Shown here one piece after another: positions 12,453 through 19,914 of a stretch of 32,131 nt of DNA. The translations under genes were made by a program, and so were the position numbers. Position 1 is the first letter of the stretch. Each line of letters opens with the position of its first letter. The stretch is taken from assembly GCA_004193545.1 (NCBI GenBank), contig RPGO01000031.1:1-32131 (forward strand), in the 5' to 3' direction. Source of the DNA: Candidatus Argoarchaeum ethanivorans. GTDB lineage: Archaea; Halobacteriota; Methanosarcinia; Methanosarcinales; EX4572-44. The notes below the pieces were generated by a model. It was not told where the DNA came from. It saw nothing but the letters and a program-made list of their open reading frames with translations, and made no database searches.

Positions 12453-13250
12453 TCAAACTGTCCACACAAGCGGCATAATTAGAAACAGAATGATATTGGT
12501 CAACCCATGTGAGATGCTGACACCAATAATTGATCTGGTAAACTTCACAGCATATCCATAAAAATAACCAACAAAAAAGACAAAAACCACATCAATTAAA
12601 GAGAGATTTCCAATATGCATTACAGCAAAGAGGGTTGCTGTGAAGAAGATACCGATGTTATCATTAAAATATTTGACTGCATTGTGCTGGATAATGCCAC
12701 GGAAGATCATTTCTTCGAGAAAACCTGTGCAAACGAACATGATCAAAATCGGAGCAGCTAAAGACCTGAATGAGAGATCAATGACTAAAGGATGAGGGTG
12801 CAGGATAAAATATTCAATAATGCCAAAGAGTATGCCAGTTGAAGCAATTGCAAGCTGTATGTGAAGCTTTCTAAAATTAAAAACAAGACCAATGTCCTGT
12901 GCATGGAGATGCTGGACTAATATGATCGTGAAGGCACACGAAAACAAAGGGATGCTCAGTATCAGAAACCAGTGTATGAAATGGAAACTTGAAAGGGGGG
13001 TGTAAAGTGAGGCAATTCTGATAAGTGGAGCCATTGCCATAACTGTAAGTAGCTGAGCCCTTTCTTTTTCTTTGTGGTGTAAAAAAGCTGCGTGTGTGAA
13101 GAGAGCAAAAAGAGTGATTATGTGTAAGGCAAGACCCATGCCTGTATGATAGTGAGCAATAAGAAGTTCAGCAAGTGCAACCAGGATTATGTAACTAAAA
13201 GGTTGGTTGTTGGCTGGTTGAAACCAGGATCTCATCTTATCAACTGCCAT
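12453..13250 (-). CDS. CPBP family intramembrane glutamic endopeptidase
   Basis: Membrane protease of the CAAX/Abi (CPBP) family, 265 residues with about eight hydrophobic segments. The three catalytic motifs are present: EEMIFR (E179, E180, R184), FAVMH (H212) and SHGLTN (H248, N252). Substrates of archaeal members are mostly unknown. Suggested roles include processing of prenylated or small membrane proteins. The start has a strong AAGGA Shine-Dalgarno and overlaps the upstream gene by 19 nt, so it is translated from the same message as two other small membrane proteins. Those are possible partners or substrates by position only. Confidence 0.88.
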   Translation of the reverse strand: MAVDKMRSWFQPANNQPFSYIILVALAELLIAHYHTGMGLALHIITLFALFTHAAFLHHKEKERAQLLTVMAMAPLIRIASLYTPLSSFHFIHWFLILSIPLFSCAFTIILVQHLHAQDIGLVFNFRKLHIQLAIASTGILFGIIEYFILHPHPLVIDLSFRSLAAPILIMFVCTGFLEEMIFRGIIQHNAVKYFNDNIGIFFTATLFAVMHIGNLSLIDVVFVFFVGYFYGYAVKFTRSIIGVSISHGLTNIILFLIMPLVWTV

Positions 13251-13636
13251 AGCTTCCTTCTTATGTCTGCAAAAGAGAGGGGCAAGATTCCAATTGGCGT
13301 AAGAAACATCGCTGTAATCATCAGATACCCAACAGCTCCGTTCTTTGCAATAATCATCTCGCAGAGTGTCTTCTGGGGCGGTCCTGGCTCGAACATCAGT
13401 GGAAAGGTATCGCCGGCGAGTTTCTTACATAACTCAATTGCATATTCATCCGTGTCATTCGATAGCGATTCCATGGATATTCTGATAAGTGTTATCGAGG
13501 TTGGAACAAAACGTGTCTCATCCTTTACAAAATAGTAGAACACCACATTTCTATACACTGCATGCAGGTGCAATCCAGTAGGAACTGGCACCAAGGTTGA
13601 CAAGATTGCTGTCCATCGAAATAAGTAAACCAGCAA
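13232..13636 (-). CDS. uncharacterised small membrane protein
   Basis: 134 residues from a TTG start, 8 nt after the upstream stop. It has a hydrophobic N-terminus (about 2-25) and a C-terminal hydrophobic segment (about 98-122, GAVGYLMITAMFLTPIGILP), with a soluble middle that contains DDE-rich stretches. I do not recognise the family. No ATG exists before residue 55, so the TTG start is the simplest choice, though no clear ribosome site supports it. It lies between a two-helix membrane protein and the CPBP protease and overlaps the latter. Confidence 0.6.
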   Translation of the reverse strand: MLVYLFRWTAILSTLVPVPTGLHLHAVYRNVVFYYFVKDETRFVPTSITLIRISMESLSNDTDEYAIELCKKLAGDTFPLMFEPGPPQKTLCEMIIAKNGAVGYLMITAMFLTPIGILPLSFADIRRKLWQLIR

Positions 13637-13644
13637 CTAATTAA

Positions 13645-13920
13645 CTACTGAAGAACTTCAACTACCTTCATCGCCACAACCATTGCAAAACTGATGATCA
13701 TAGGTATAATCACTATTCCAAGACTGCTGTCAAGCGTCTTTATTGCATCCATCAGGCTCGCTCTTTGACTCACTTCTTCTGATGCGGATGAAAAGAGTTC
13801 TTTCGCTATCAAAGCAATGATAAGTGCACACGTTCCACCGACACCAAGTATAGCGATATGCCCCGCGGTAGTGGTGGTAAGTACAACCACTGTGGTCGTG
13901 GTAACAGTAACAATACTCAT
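13645..13920 (-). CDS. uncharacterised small membrane protein with Thr/Val-rich N-terminus
   Basis: 91 residues. The N-terminus is MSIVTVTTTTVVVLTTTTAG, then a transmembrane segment at about 20-42 (HIAILGVGGTCALIIALIAK). A polar Ser/Glu-rich linker follows, then a second hydrophobic segment at about 68-88. I do not recognise a characterised family. It is the first gene of a three-gene membrane operon ending with the CPBP protease. Its ATG overlaps the TGA of a small upstream ORF (ATGA, 13920-13917), which is the last of a tandem set in a 47-bp repeat. Initiation may therefore depend on ribosomes finishing those ORFs. Confidence 0.65.
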   Translation of the reverse strand: MSIVTVTTTTVVVLTTTTAGHIAILGVGGTCALIIALIAKELFSSASEEVSQRASLMDAIKTLDSSLGIVIIPMIISFAMVVAMKVVEVLQ

Positions 13921-13973
13921 TTAAAAACCATCTCCACATTTTCTGTTTTCAGTATACTATAATTCGAATTCAT
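13917..13973 (-). CDS. micro-ORF 3 (18 aa), overlaps the membrane-protein start
   Basis: Encodes MNSNYSILKTENVEMVFK. GGAG stands 5 nt before the ATG. Its TGA overlaps the ATG of the 91-aa gene as ATGA. Its first 14 residues equal micro-ORF 2, and its last residues diverge because it is the final, partial repeat copy. Expression is inferred only. Confidence 0.45.
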   Translation of the reverse strand: MNSNYSILKTENVEMVFK

Positions 13974-14020
13974 ATATTCTCCACATTTTCTGTTTTCAGT
14001 ATACTATAATTCGAATTCAT
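13970..14020 (-). CDS. micro-ORF 2 (16 aa) in the tandem repeat
   Basis: Encodes MNSNYSILKTENVENI. It has GGAG 5 nt before the ATG, and its TGA overlaps the ATG of micro-ORF 3 as ATGA. The 51-nt ORF minus the 4-nt overlap equals the 47-bp repeat period. Confidence 0.4.
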   Translation of the reverse strand: MNSNYSILKTENVENI

Positions 14021-14067
14021 ATATTCTCCACATTTTCTGTTTTCGGTATACTATAATTCGAATTCAT
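14017..14067 (-). CDS. micro-ORF 1 (16 aa) in the tandem repeat
   Basis: Encodes MNSNYSIPKTENVENI, differing from micro-ORF 2 by Leu to Pro. It has the same ribosome site and the same ATGA overlap with the next ORF. The partial fourth copy upstream lacks an ATG. Confidence 0.4.
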   Translation of the reverse strand: MNSNYSIPKTENVENI

Positions 14068-14088
14068 ATATTCTCCACATTTTCTGTT

Positions 14089-14130
14089 TTCAGTGTATTA
14101 TCCTCACACTTCAGTGTATTATCCTCACAC
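14089..14130. repeat. 21-bp direct repeat, two copies
   Basis: TTCAGTGTATTATCCTCACA plus C occurs at 14089-14109 and again, identically, at 14110-14130. It is joined directly to the 47-bp repeat array, between that array and the TATA-like box. Confidence 0.9.
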
Positions 14131-14146
14131 TATTTATAGCTTTTGA
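14131..14146 (-). promoter_or_regulatory. probable promoter of the membrane-protein operon
   Basis: Minus-strand CAAAAGCTATAAATAG is a good BRE plus TATA match. Initiation would be expected near 14108, leaving a leader of about 190 nt that includes both repeat arrays. From here to 14348 (about 200 bp) I see no gene. Confidence 0.55.
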
Positions 14147-14348
14147 CCTTGTTTTTGGATGTGTCAGCATTTTATTTATCCCGGGGAAACTCAACCATTA
14201 ATAGATTACCCAGAAGGTTACGATATTCCCAAGAGGAAACATAAACCTTTTGAAACGTAAGAAGCTGCTGGACACTCTGGAGGCTGAATCCTGCAACTAC
14301 AAGATCAGATAGAATGCAAACATTTGTCACACATTGCCTGCTGCAATA

Positions 14349-14615
14349 TTACTGGTCGATTTCTTTTAGATCTTCAAAAGGCTCAAATCCTTCTTCAGTA
14401 AGTATATCTACCCGGTGTTTGGCATTCTCTAATAGTTCTCTGCATCGTCTTGAGAATCTGATGCCGCACTCAAACAAACTGAGGCTGTCTTCGAGTGGAA
14501 GGTTTCCATCTTCAAGCTGTTTGACTATCTCTTCAAGTTTTGTTAGTGATTCTTCAAAGCTTAAGTTCCAAACATCAATCTCGTTTTCTTTGCTCTCTCT
14601 TATATCTTCATTCAT
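14349..14615 (-). CDS. xseB: exodeoxyribonuclease VII small subunit
   Basis: 88 residues with the XseB signature SFEESLTKLEEIVKQLEDGN followed by LPLEDSLSLFECGIRF, a two-helix bundle. It binds in several copies to XseA to form the bidirectional single-strand exonuclease VII. The N-terminus has a short acidic extension, and the length is near normal. It begins 3 nt after the xseA stop, so the two are almost certainly co-translated. It is the last gene of the priS-GINS-xseA-xseB run. Confidence 0.93.
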   Translation of the reverse strand: MNEDIRESKENEIDVWNLSFEESLTKLEEIVKQLEDGNLPLEDSLSLFECGIRFSRRCRELLENAKHRVDILTEEGFEPFEDLKEIDQ

Positions 14616-14618
14616 TTA

Positions 14619-15848
14619 TCATACAACCTCTCTCTTATTCTTTGCATTGACTGTACTTTCAATCATACCATCTTTTACCATGATTTCAATCTCATCCCCC
14701 TTTTTAATCTGTGTTATGCTGCTCACAATGGTTTTGCCTTTCAGTGTTATGCTGTACCCGCGCTTAATGGTGTGGAGCGGACTTACTGCACCCAGATAGG
14801 TATACACTGAATCAAAGTGACTATTTGTTATATCAATTTTATGATGCATCAATCGCTGCAGGTGCTTGTTCATTTCTTTCATTCTCTGCTGTTTGATGTT
14901 TACAAGTTCATCTAATCGTTTAATGGACACAATGGATTCGTATTGAGCAATCCTCTGAGAGATACCGCTTATTTTTTCTTTTATCGTGTGGTCAAGAATC
15001 ACATCATATTGACTCAATTGTTGTCGTATATCGCTCGTGTCTGGTACGGTTAGTTCTGCAGCAGCAGATGGGGTAGGTGCTCTAAGGTCTGCTGTAAAGT
15101 CTGCAATAGTGTAATCAGTTTCATGCCCAATGGCTGATACTATGGGAATCTTGGAATGGTATATTGCTCTTGCTACTTCTTCCTCGTTAAATGGCCAAAG
15201 ATCCTCGATTGAGCCGCCACCGCGTGCAAGAATGATCACGTCCACATTCATACTGTCAAGCAGTTGAATAGATTTTACAATACTCTCTCTTGCTTCTGCT
15301 CCCTGTACCAGCGTTGGTGCAAGAATAATGTGCACTGGATAACGGCGCCTGGTAATGTTTATAATGTCATGGATAACAGCGCCTGTAGGAGAGGATGCCA
15401 CTGCAATCGTTAATGGGTATTTTGGCAGTGGTTTTTTGTGTACTTCGCTAAAGAGCCCTTCTGCTTCAAGTTTGATTTTAAGCTGTTCAAACGCTTTATA
15501 AAGCTCTCCAATGCCATCAGGTCGAATTGTCATCACCTGGATCTGGTACTGGCTCCGTTGTTCATAGATTTCGACGCTTCCAAAAACTATTACTTTCATA
15601 CCAGGTGATGGTTTGAATTTAAGCCGTTTTGCATACCATTTGAACATCACGCATTGAATATGGCTTTTCGCATCTTTCAGGGTAAAATAGCTGTGGCCTG
15701 ATCGATGGTTTGTCAGGTTTGAGATCTCGCCTTTTACCCACACATCCTGCATATCACTATCCTGTTGGAACTTTTGTTTGATGCTAAAAGTGAGATCTGA
15801 AACTGCAAGTATCCATTGATCTTTTATGAAAGGAAGCAAATTTGACAT
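14619..15848 (-). CDS. xseA: exodeoxyribonuclease VII large subunit
   Basis: 409 residues, close to bacterial XseA. An N-terminal OB-fold domain (about 10-115) contains VKGEISNLTNHRSGHSYFTL and IQCVMFKWYAKRL. The catalytic core has VASSPTGAVIHDIINITRRR, then ARGGGSIEDLWPFNEE, SAIGHETDYTIADFTADLRA and PTPSAAAE. A coiled coil (about 270-340) and the C-terminal RGYSITLKG segment follow. It degrades single-stranded DNA to oligonucleotides in repair. ExoVII is chiefly bacterial and present in some euryarchaea, so ancient transfer is likely. Here it is built into an archaeal replication operon, 11 nt behind the GINS gene. Confidence 0.95.
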   Translation of the reverse strand: MSNLLPFIKDQWILAVSDLTFSIKQKFQQDSDMQDVWVKGEISNLTNHRSGHSYFTLKDAKSHIQCVMFKWYAKRLKFKPSPGMKVIVFGSVEIYEQRSQYQIQVMTIRPDGIGELYKAFEQLKIKLEAEGLFSEVHKKPLPKYPLTIAVASSPTGAVIHDIINITRRRYPVHIILAPTLVQGAEARESIVKSIQLLDSMNVDVIILARGGGSIEDLWPFNEEEVARAIYHSKIPIVSAIGHETDYTIADFTADLRAPTPSAAAELTVPDTSDIRQQLSQYDVILDHTIKEKISGISQRIAQYESIVSIKRLDELVNIKQQRMKEMNKHLQRLMHHKIDITNSHFDSVYTYLGAVSPLHTIKRGYSITLKGKTIVSSITQIKKGDEIEIMVKDGMIESTVNAKNKREVV

Positions 15849-15859
15849 AGGTTATTATC

Positions 15860-16486
15860 TCAACTTAAATTAATTTTAACTGCAATATCACGTTTGCATA
15901 ATGCATCTGCATTTATACCTGGTAAAACAGCAACATCGTCCTTCGCCAGGGTATAATCATGCATATCAATCCCTCGAAACTGCGGAATATCCTGCAAAAC
16001 TCTAACAACAATGTATTCATCGGTTATATTCCTTTTACTATTGTCAGACGTTTCAGTTTTAATGTTTTGTTCCTGCGCGGCGTCTTCGGTTACTGGCTCT
16101 AGGTCAGTTTCCTTGTGTTCTGTAATATTAAATATCAGTTGCTGGTGCAATGTTATTGTTTTTCTCAGTTCGTTGTATGTTTTTCGTTCTTCAACAGTTA
16201 ATGTTGTTGTGTCAAATGTGGCATCGTCTTCGCCTTTAAGTGCTGATTTTTTCAGTAGTTTCCACATTCTAAGCTCAAAGAGTTTCTCTATTTGATCTCT
16301 GGCGTTTTTTAGTCCACGCTGAATAATATTATATTTTGAACTACCGGGTTCATAGTTTTTCAGTTCTTCATACAGACTTTGTAGAAATGTGCGAGACTGC
16401 TGGTAGAAATCATCATCCAGCGCAGAGAGTTTTGAATTTTCTTTTTCCATCCGAACAGCATCGTCAATCGTTCTTCTATTCACCAT
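15860..16486 (-). CDS. archaeal GINS subunit (Gins51/Sld5-Psf1 type)
   Basis: 208 residues. An alpha-helical N-terminal A-domain (about 20-130) contains the FLQSLYEELKNYEPGSSKYN and ARDQIEKLFELRMWKLLKKS helices. An acidic Ser/Thr-rich linker follows, then a C-terminal beta B-domain (about 155-208, YIVVRVLQDIPQFRGIDMHD). That arrangement fits Gins51. GINS activates the MCM helicase in the CMG complex. The ATG at 16486 was chosen over the longer frame to 16549 because it gives an 11-nt overlap with priS, has GGAG upstream and removes an odd Cys-containing extension. Next to priS is a widespread archaeal position for this gene. Confidence 0.82.
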   Translation of the reverse strand: MVNRRTIDDAVRMEKENSKLSALDDDFYQQSRTFLQSLYEELKNYEPGSSKYNIIQRGLKNARDQIEKLFELRMWKLLKKSALKGEDDATFDTTTLTVEERKTYNELRKTITLHQQLIFNITEHKETDLEPVTEDAAQEQNIKTETSDNSKRNITDEYIVVRVLQDIPQFRGIDMHDYTLAKDDVAVLPGINADALCKRDIAVKINLS

Positions 16487-17618
16487 ACTCACAGGCTCCT
16501 CGACACATTGCATATATTGCAGCACACTCCGGAAGAACAGATGTTCCAAGCTCTACTGTGTACGTATTGTTGTGCATCTGGATTTCAAATGGTTTTATGC
16601 CAGTAACACTGGTCATGTCACTCCCAAACGTAACCGCATCAACTAATGGATTAAATGATTCAAGAGCATCTATCGCAACAGGGGTTACTGTAAACCCGCT
16701 GCCGCCATGAAGACTTAAAGGAAGACGGATTAATCGTTTAATATCGGTTGTTACAGGCTCGTCAGTCTCACCACGCAGCGAAGCAATGCCCTCAAGGTTT
16801 GTGATGTTCTCAGCAACCTGTTTTACATTAAGCGCACTGTGCTGTTCAAAGCCAAAGCCACCATGACGAAAATATGTCTCAAGTTCATCACGCGTGTTAA
16901 ATCCATACAGTGTATCCATCAGTTTACTACTTCTCGTTTTACCAACACCAGTGAACCGTTGCAAGCTTAAGAGTGCTTCATTTTTATCTACTGAAAACCT
17001 GAGTTTGTAGAAATAATCAATCACCTTTTCTGAGACACGCACTTTCCATGTTGAATCATTTTCAAAAACATTTTTATAATCAAACCCTGTGCATGTAAGG
17101 TAATCTACAATCTCGCGTCTTGCACCACTTTCAAGTTTGAGCACCGATTGATCTCGTACATGAATATGGTAACCTCTACCCCCGGAAAATACCACCTCGA
17201 TATGCTCACTCCTAAATCCAAAGTCTTCTGTCAAAAAATCTAAAAGTTTTATTGTTTCTTCTTTGACGTTTTCAAGCATTTCTGCATAATCCGCACCCTG
17301 TTTTCTGAGATGGTCTGCATCAAGATCAAAAATTAAATCAGCACCCTGCCATCTCTTTTCCTTCATGTTTCGTGCAGCAGGGTATGTGTAATATGCAGTG
17401 GAATAGTACGCATGAGACGGAACCATTCCACTTAGATAGTCACTTAGTTCTCCTCTTGAGCCGAAAGCTTTGTGGCGGCGCATACGTACTTCAGGGAGTT
17501 CATCAAACATGATAAAGCCCCACTCACGTACATCAAAGCCTGGTGGAAGATATATCTCGTGAGTCTTATAATAATGTTGGAATCTGCTTCTTACGAATTG
17601 TTTGGTTCGAAAGTTCAT
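16476..17618 (-). CDS. priS: DNA primase small (catalytic) subunit
   Basis: 380 residues from the ATG at 17618, whose MNFRTKQFVRSRFQHYY matches the archaeal PriS N-terminus. The frame continues ten codons upstream to a TTG, with no support. The family block REWGFIMFDE (31-40) is followed by the metal-binding motif FDLDAD (D98, D100) and SGGRGYHIHV (145-154). Hydrophilic family blocks HGGSGF and LVDAVTFG lie near the end. I see no CxxC zinc knuckle where some archaeal primases have one. PriS makes RNA or DNA primers with PriL, which is absent from the window. It heads the priS-GINS-xseA-xseB operon. Confidence 0.95.
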   Translation of the reverse strand: MNFRTKQFVRSRFQHYYKTHEIYLPPGFDVREWGFIMFDELPEVRMRRHKAFGSRGELSDYLSGMVPSHAYYSTAYYTYPAARNMKEKRWQGADLIFDLDADHLRKQGADYAEMLENVKEETIKLLDFLTEDFGFRSEHIEVVFSGGRGYHIHVRDQSVLKLESGARREIVDYLTCTGFDYKNVFENDSTWKVRVSEKVIDYFYKLRFSVDKNEALLSLQRFTGVGKTRSSKLMDTLYGFNTRDELETYFRHGGFGFEQHSALNVKQVAENITNLEGIASLRGETDEPVTTDIKRLIRLPLSLHGGSGFTVTPVAIDALESFNPLVDAVTFGSDMTSVTGIKPFEIQMHNNTYTVELGTSVLPECAAIYAMCRGACEYGE

Positions 17619-17665
17619 TAGCAGCAATACATTAATGTACCAGTACAAAGTTGTAACGATTGAAA

Positions 17666-17677
17666 TATGTATATTTT
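17666..17677 (-). promoter_or_regulatory. possible promoter of the priS operon
   Basis: Minus-strand AAAATATACATA, preceded by ATGAT, would start transcription near 17645, about 27 nt before the chosen ATG. Confidence 0.35.
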
Positions 17678-17723
17678 ATCATAAATGACTTCAATCTTTC
17701 ACACAGCACCACTGAAACACAGT

Positions 17724-17832
17724 GCCGAGGTGGCAGAGCGGACTAATCCAATAAAAATAGGAGTCTAAACGCGGCAGGCTCGAGACTTGCTGTCCCTTGC
17801 GGGATGCTTGGGTTCAAATCCCAACCTCGGCG
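17724..17832 (+). tRNA. tRNA-Ser (anticodon CGA) with a 22-23-nt insertion in the D arm
   Basis: The acceptor stem GCCGAGG pairs with CCTCGGC. The anticodon stem GCAGG/CTTGC encloses loop CTCGAGA (anticodon CGA). There is a long variable arm (TCCC-TTGC-GGGA), and the T arm is TTGGG/CCCAA. The discriminator is G, and CCA is encoded at 17833-17835. The D arm is split: GCAGAGCGGACTAAT is followed by 23 extra bases (17748-17770) before GCGGCAGG. Removing them restores a D stem GCA/TGC and normal serine tRNA length (86 nt). The insertion and its borders can fold GCG-GAC-taa-TCC / GGA-GTC-taaa-CGC, a relaxed bulge-helix-bulge. It is therefore probably an intron at a non-canonical position. Confidence 0.85.
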
Positions 17833-17912
17833 CCAATGATTGGTGATTTATTGTTTGAGGTCTTGACGGCTTCACCCGGAAAGTTGGGGTAGATTGGAAA
17901 TAGTGATACACG

Positions 17913-17932
17913 GCATAATCTATATATTATGC
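17913..17932 (+). promoter_or_regulatory. palindromic TATA region upstream of signal peptidase
   Basis: GCATAATCTATATATTATGC is a near-perfect 20-bp palindrome with a TATA-like centre. Initiation would fall near 17945-17950, just before the ATG at 17954. Confidence 0.45.
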
Positions 17933-17953
17933 AGCAGCACAGAAGGTTCTTAA

Positions 17954-18529
17954 ATGAAAGATGCAATAAAAAAATTTAGAAAAAGTGATAACTATTGGAT
18001 CAGGCTTGCCAACGATCTAATTTTTGTGGTGTTTATTCTTATAGTGTTTACATCTGCATCCAAGGTCGTATTTGGAACATATCATCCGATGGTAGCAGTG
18101 GAATCCGGCAGCATGGAGCCTAATATGGAAGTTGGAGATATTATTTTTATAAAAACTCTGAATCGTGGGGAAATTATCACATACACGGATGGGATGGAGC
18201 AGGGTTACAATTCTTTTAACAACTACGGAAATGTCATTCTATATAAAAAAAACGGGCGTGCTGATATAACGCCTATTATTCACCGGGCCATGTACTATGT
18301 TAAAAAGGGTGAACCCATGTGGGAGAATGGGCCTCCTGCACTCCATGACGGCTATATTACAAAAGGGGATAACAAGATAACCAATCAATACTATGATCAG
18401 GAAGGAAATATCTGTTATCATACACCTGTAAAAAAGGACTGGGTTGTAGGAATTGCAGTCTGTCGCATTCCTTATATTGGGTATCTACCACTTCTTGCTC
18501 ATTCAGTGCTACCCCTACCAAATTTATGA
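17954..18529 (+). CDS. signal peptidase I (archaeal Sec11/S26B type)
   Basis: Membrane-bound protease that removes signal peptides from exported proteins. The 191 residues start with a short cytoplasmic segment, then a transmembrane helix at about 20-38. The catalytic Ser box SGSMEP follows (Ser53), then IIHR (His110, replacing the bacterial Lys) and GYITKGDN (Asp139). This is the archaeal/ER Ser-His-Asp arrangement. A hydrophobic C-terminal stretch (about 170-188) may also touch the membrane. It is a single-gene unit, and a two-hairpin element begins 4 nt after its TGA. Confidence 0.93.
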   Translation: MKDAIKKFRKSDNYWIRLANDLIFVVFILIVFTSASKVVFGTYHPMVAVESGSMEPNMEVGDIIFIKTLNRGEIITYTDGMEQGYNSFNNYGNVILYKKNGRADITPIIHRAMYYVKKGEPMWENGPPALHDGYITKGDNKITNQYYDQEGNICYHTPVKKDWVVGIAVCRIPYIGYLPLLAHSVLPLPNL

Positions 18530-18533
18530 AAAA

Positions 18534-18665
18534 CTGCACAACTTCGTTTTGCAGAATTATCGACAACCTCTGATTCTCGATTACGCAGCAATAGAGTGCA
18601 GCAAGTCATGTATCGAATTTCAATAGCAAGAGAATGAAGTGTGTTTATACTTCCCTATACGTTTT
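18534..18665 (+). repeat. two-hairpin intergenic element, copy 4, with a degenerate 40-nt direct repeat
   Basis: Just after the signal-peptidase stop comes hairpin B (18534-18554, CTGCACAAC/GTTTTGCAG, triloop TTC). A 21-nt linker with CGACAACC follows, then a degenerate hairpin A (18576-18596, CTCGATTAC...GCAATAGAG). From 18626 runs GCAAGAGAATG...TTTATAC(TT)CCCTATACGT, a diverged copy of the 42-nt repeats at 22613 and 22724. It fills the convergent gap to orc1. Confidence 0.7.
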
Positions 18666-18681
18666 TTAAAAAATTAACTAT

Positions 18682-19914
18682 TTAATAAAGTTTCGTCTGT
18701 GCTACCACAGGTGCTTTAAAGTTGATTAATGGTTGCAGCCTGTAATCCTTGAAGAGTGTTTTCATAGTACTTTCAAGAGGGGTGCTCAAAGAAATTTCCT
18801 TGGTACGACCGTATCTGCCTTTGCTTATAACCATCGCGTTGATAATGCCAAGCATATCCAGTTCTGAAATCAGATCGGTGATACGACGGTGAGTCAGGAC
18901 ATCCATTTGGATCTGTAAGCACATCTGGCAATATGTATGGTACACCTGACCAGTAATGAAACGATTCCCCCCACCCTCAACCAATTTCAATACTGAAAGT
19001 AGCACAAGCTTTGATTGGGTTGGAAGAGTGCACACCACTTCAGCAACTCTATCAAGTTCTATTTTTTCATGGGCTGCCCTCACGTGCTCTTCCCGTACCG
19101 TGGATGATTTTTCACGTTCTGCCAGTTCAGCAGATACTCGAAGTAAATCAAGAGCACGGCGTGCATCACCATTCTCCTGTGCAGCAAAAGCAGCACACAG
19201 TGGTATGACATTTTCTTCGAGAACTCCTGTCTTAAATGCCATGACAGCACGCTGACTCAAGATATCTTTTATCTGTTCAGCATTGTAAGGGGGGAAAATT
19301 ATTTCCTCTTCTCCAAGCGAGCTTTTAACTCTTGGATCTAAAAACTCGGTGAAGTTTAAATCATTGGAGATTCCAATAATAGCCATGCGAGCTTTATGCA
19401 GATCCCCGTTTATCCGGGAAAGATTATATAATACGTCATCTCCCTTTTTAACGAGCTTATCAATCTCATCCAAAACGACAATAACGATTGCTTTTTCACT
19501 ATCAAGAGCTTCTTTAAACTCAGCATACACTTGATCTGTTGGCCAACCAGTCATAGGGATGTCCTTGTCAAAGTGCCTTGCAAGATGCGCTAGCAGCCTG
19601 TACTGTGTGTCAACGATTTCACAGTTTATATAAATAACATAGCAAGGAACTCCATGAATTTCACCGCTTTTCTCAAGCTCCATTCCTACATACTTTGTAA
19701 CAGCTGTTTTCCCGGTTCCAGTCTTACCATAGATCAAAACATTTGACGGAGTATCTTTTCGAAGAGCAGCAACCAGGATAGCAGCAAGGCTTTCCACCTG
19801 TACATCACGGTGAGGTAGGTGTTCAGGAGTATATGTGTGACGCAACACTTCCCTGTTTTCAAAGATTTGAACATTGGAGAGGAATTTTTCGAATAGACTA
19901 CTTACTACAACCAT
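18682..19914 (-). CDS. cdc6: Orc1/Cdc6 replication initiator
   Basis: Origin-binding AAA+ ATPase that recruits MCM. The 410 residues include Walker A GKTGTGKT (63-70), Walker B VVLDEIDK (about 146-153), a sensor-1 region with IIGISNDLNF, and the sensor-2 arginine region GDARRALDLLR. A C-terminal winged helix (about 320-400) carries the YCQMCLQIQMDVLTHRRITD segment. The length is normal. A GAGGT Shine-Dalgarno precedes the ATG. Upstream is a 250-bp non-coding region with three related direct repeats, the expected place for the origin this protein binds. Confidence 0.95.
   Translation of the reverse strand: MVVVSSLFEKFLSNVQIFENREVLRHTYTPEHLPHRDVQVESLAAILVAALRKDTPSNVLIYGKTGTGKTAVTKYVGMELEKSGEIHGVPCYVIYINCEIVDTQYRLLAHLARHFDKDIPMTGWPTDQVYAEFKEALDSEKAIVIVVLDEIDKLVKKGDDVLYNLSRINGDLHKARMAIIGISNDLNFTEFLDPRVKSSLGEEEIIFPPYNAEQIKDILSQRAVMAFKTGVLEENVIPLCAAFAAQENGDARRALDLLRVSAELAEREKSSTVREEHVRAAHEKIELDRVAEVVCTLPTQSKLVLLSVLKLVEGGGNRFITGQVYHTYCQMCLQIQMDVLTHRRITDLISELDMLGIINAMVISKGRYGRTKEISLSTPLESTMKTLFKDYRLQPLINFKAPVVAQTKLY

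Larger units (their letters stand above)
13932..14092. repeat. 47-bp tandem repeat, about 3.4 copies
   Basis: Copies begin at 13932, 13979 and 14026, and a partial one at 14073. I see one difference among the three full copies (A/G at 14046). On the minus strand each unit contains GTGGAG, then ATATATG, a GAATTCGAATT palindrome and TATAGTATAC. A promoter-like TATA box lies upstream (14131-14146), so the repeats would be in the 5' leader. Confidence 0.95.

Noticed and set aside
12080-12469. 129-codon minus-strand ORF
   Set aside because: It is antisense to the recognisable transposase C-terminal piece and overlaps the end of the CPBP protease gene; no family was recognised.
13932-14130. CRISPR array
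   Set aside because: The 47-bp and 21-bp units are head-to-tail without unique spacers, so they are plain tandem repeats.
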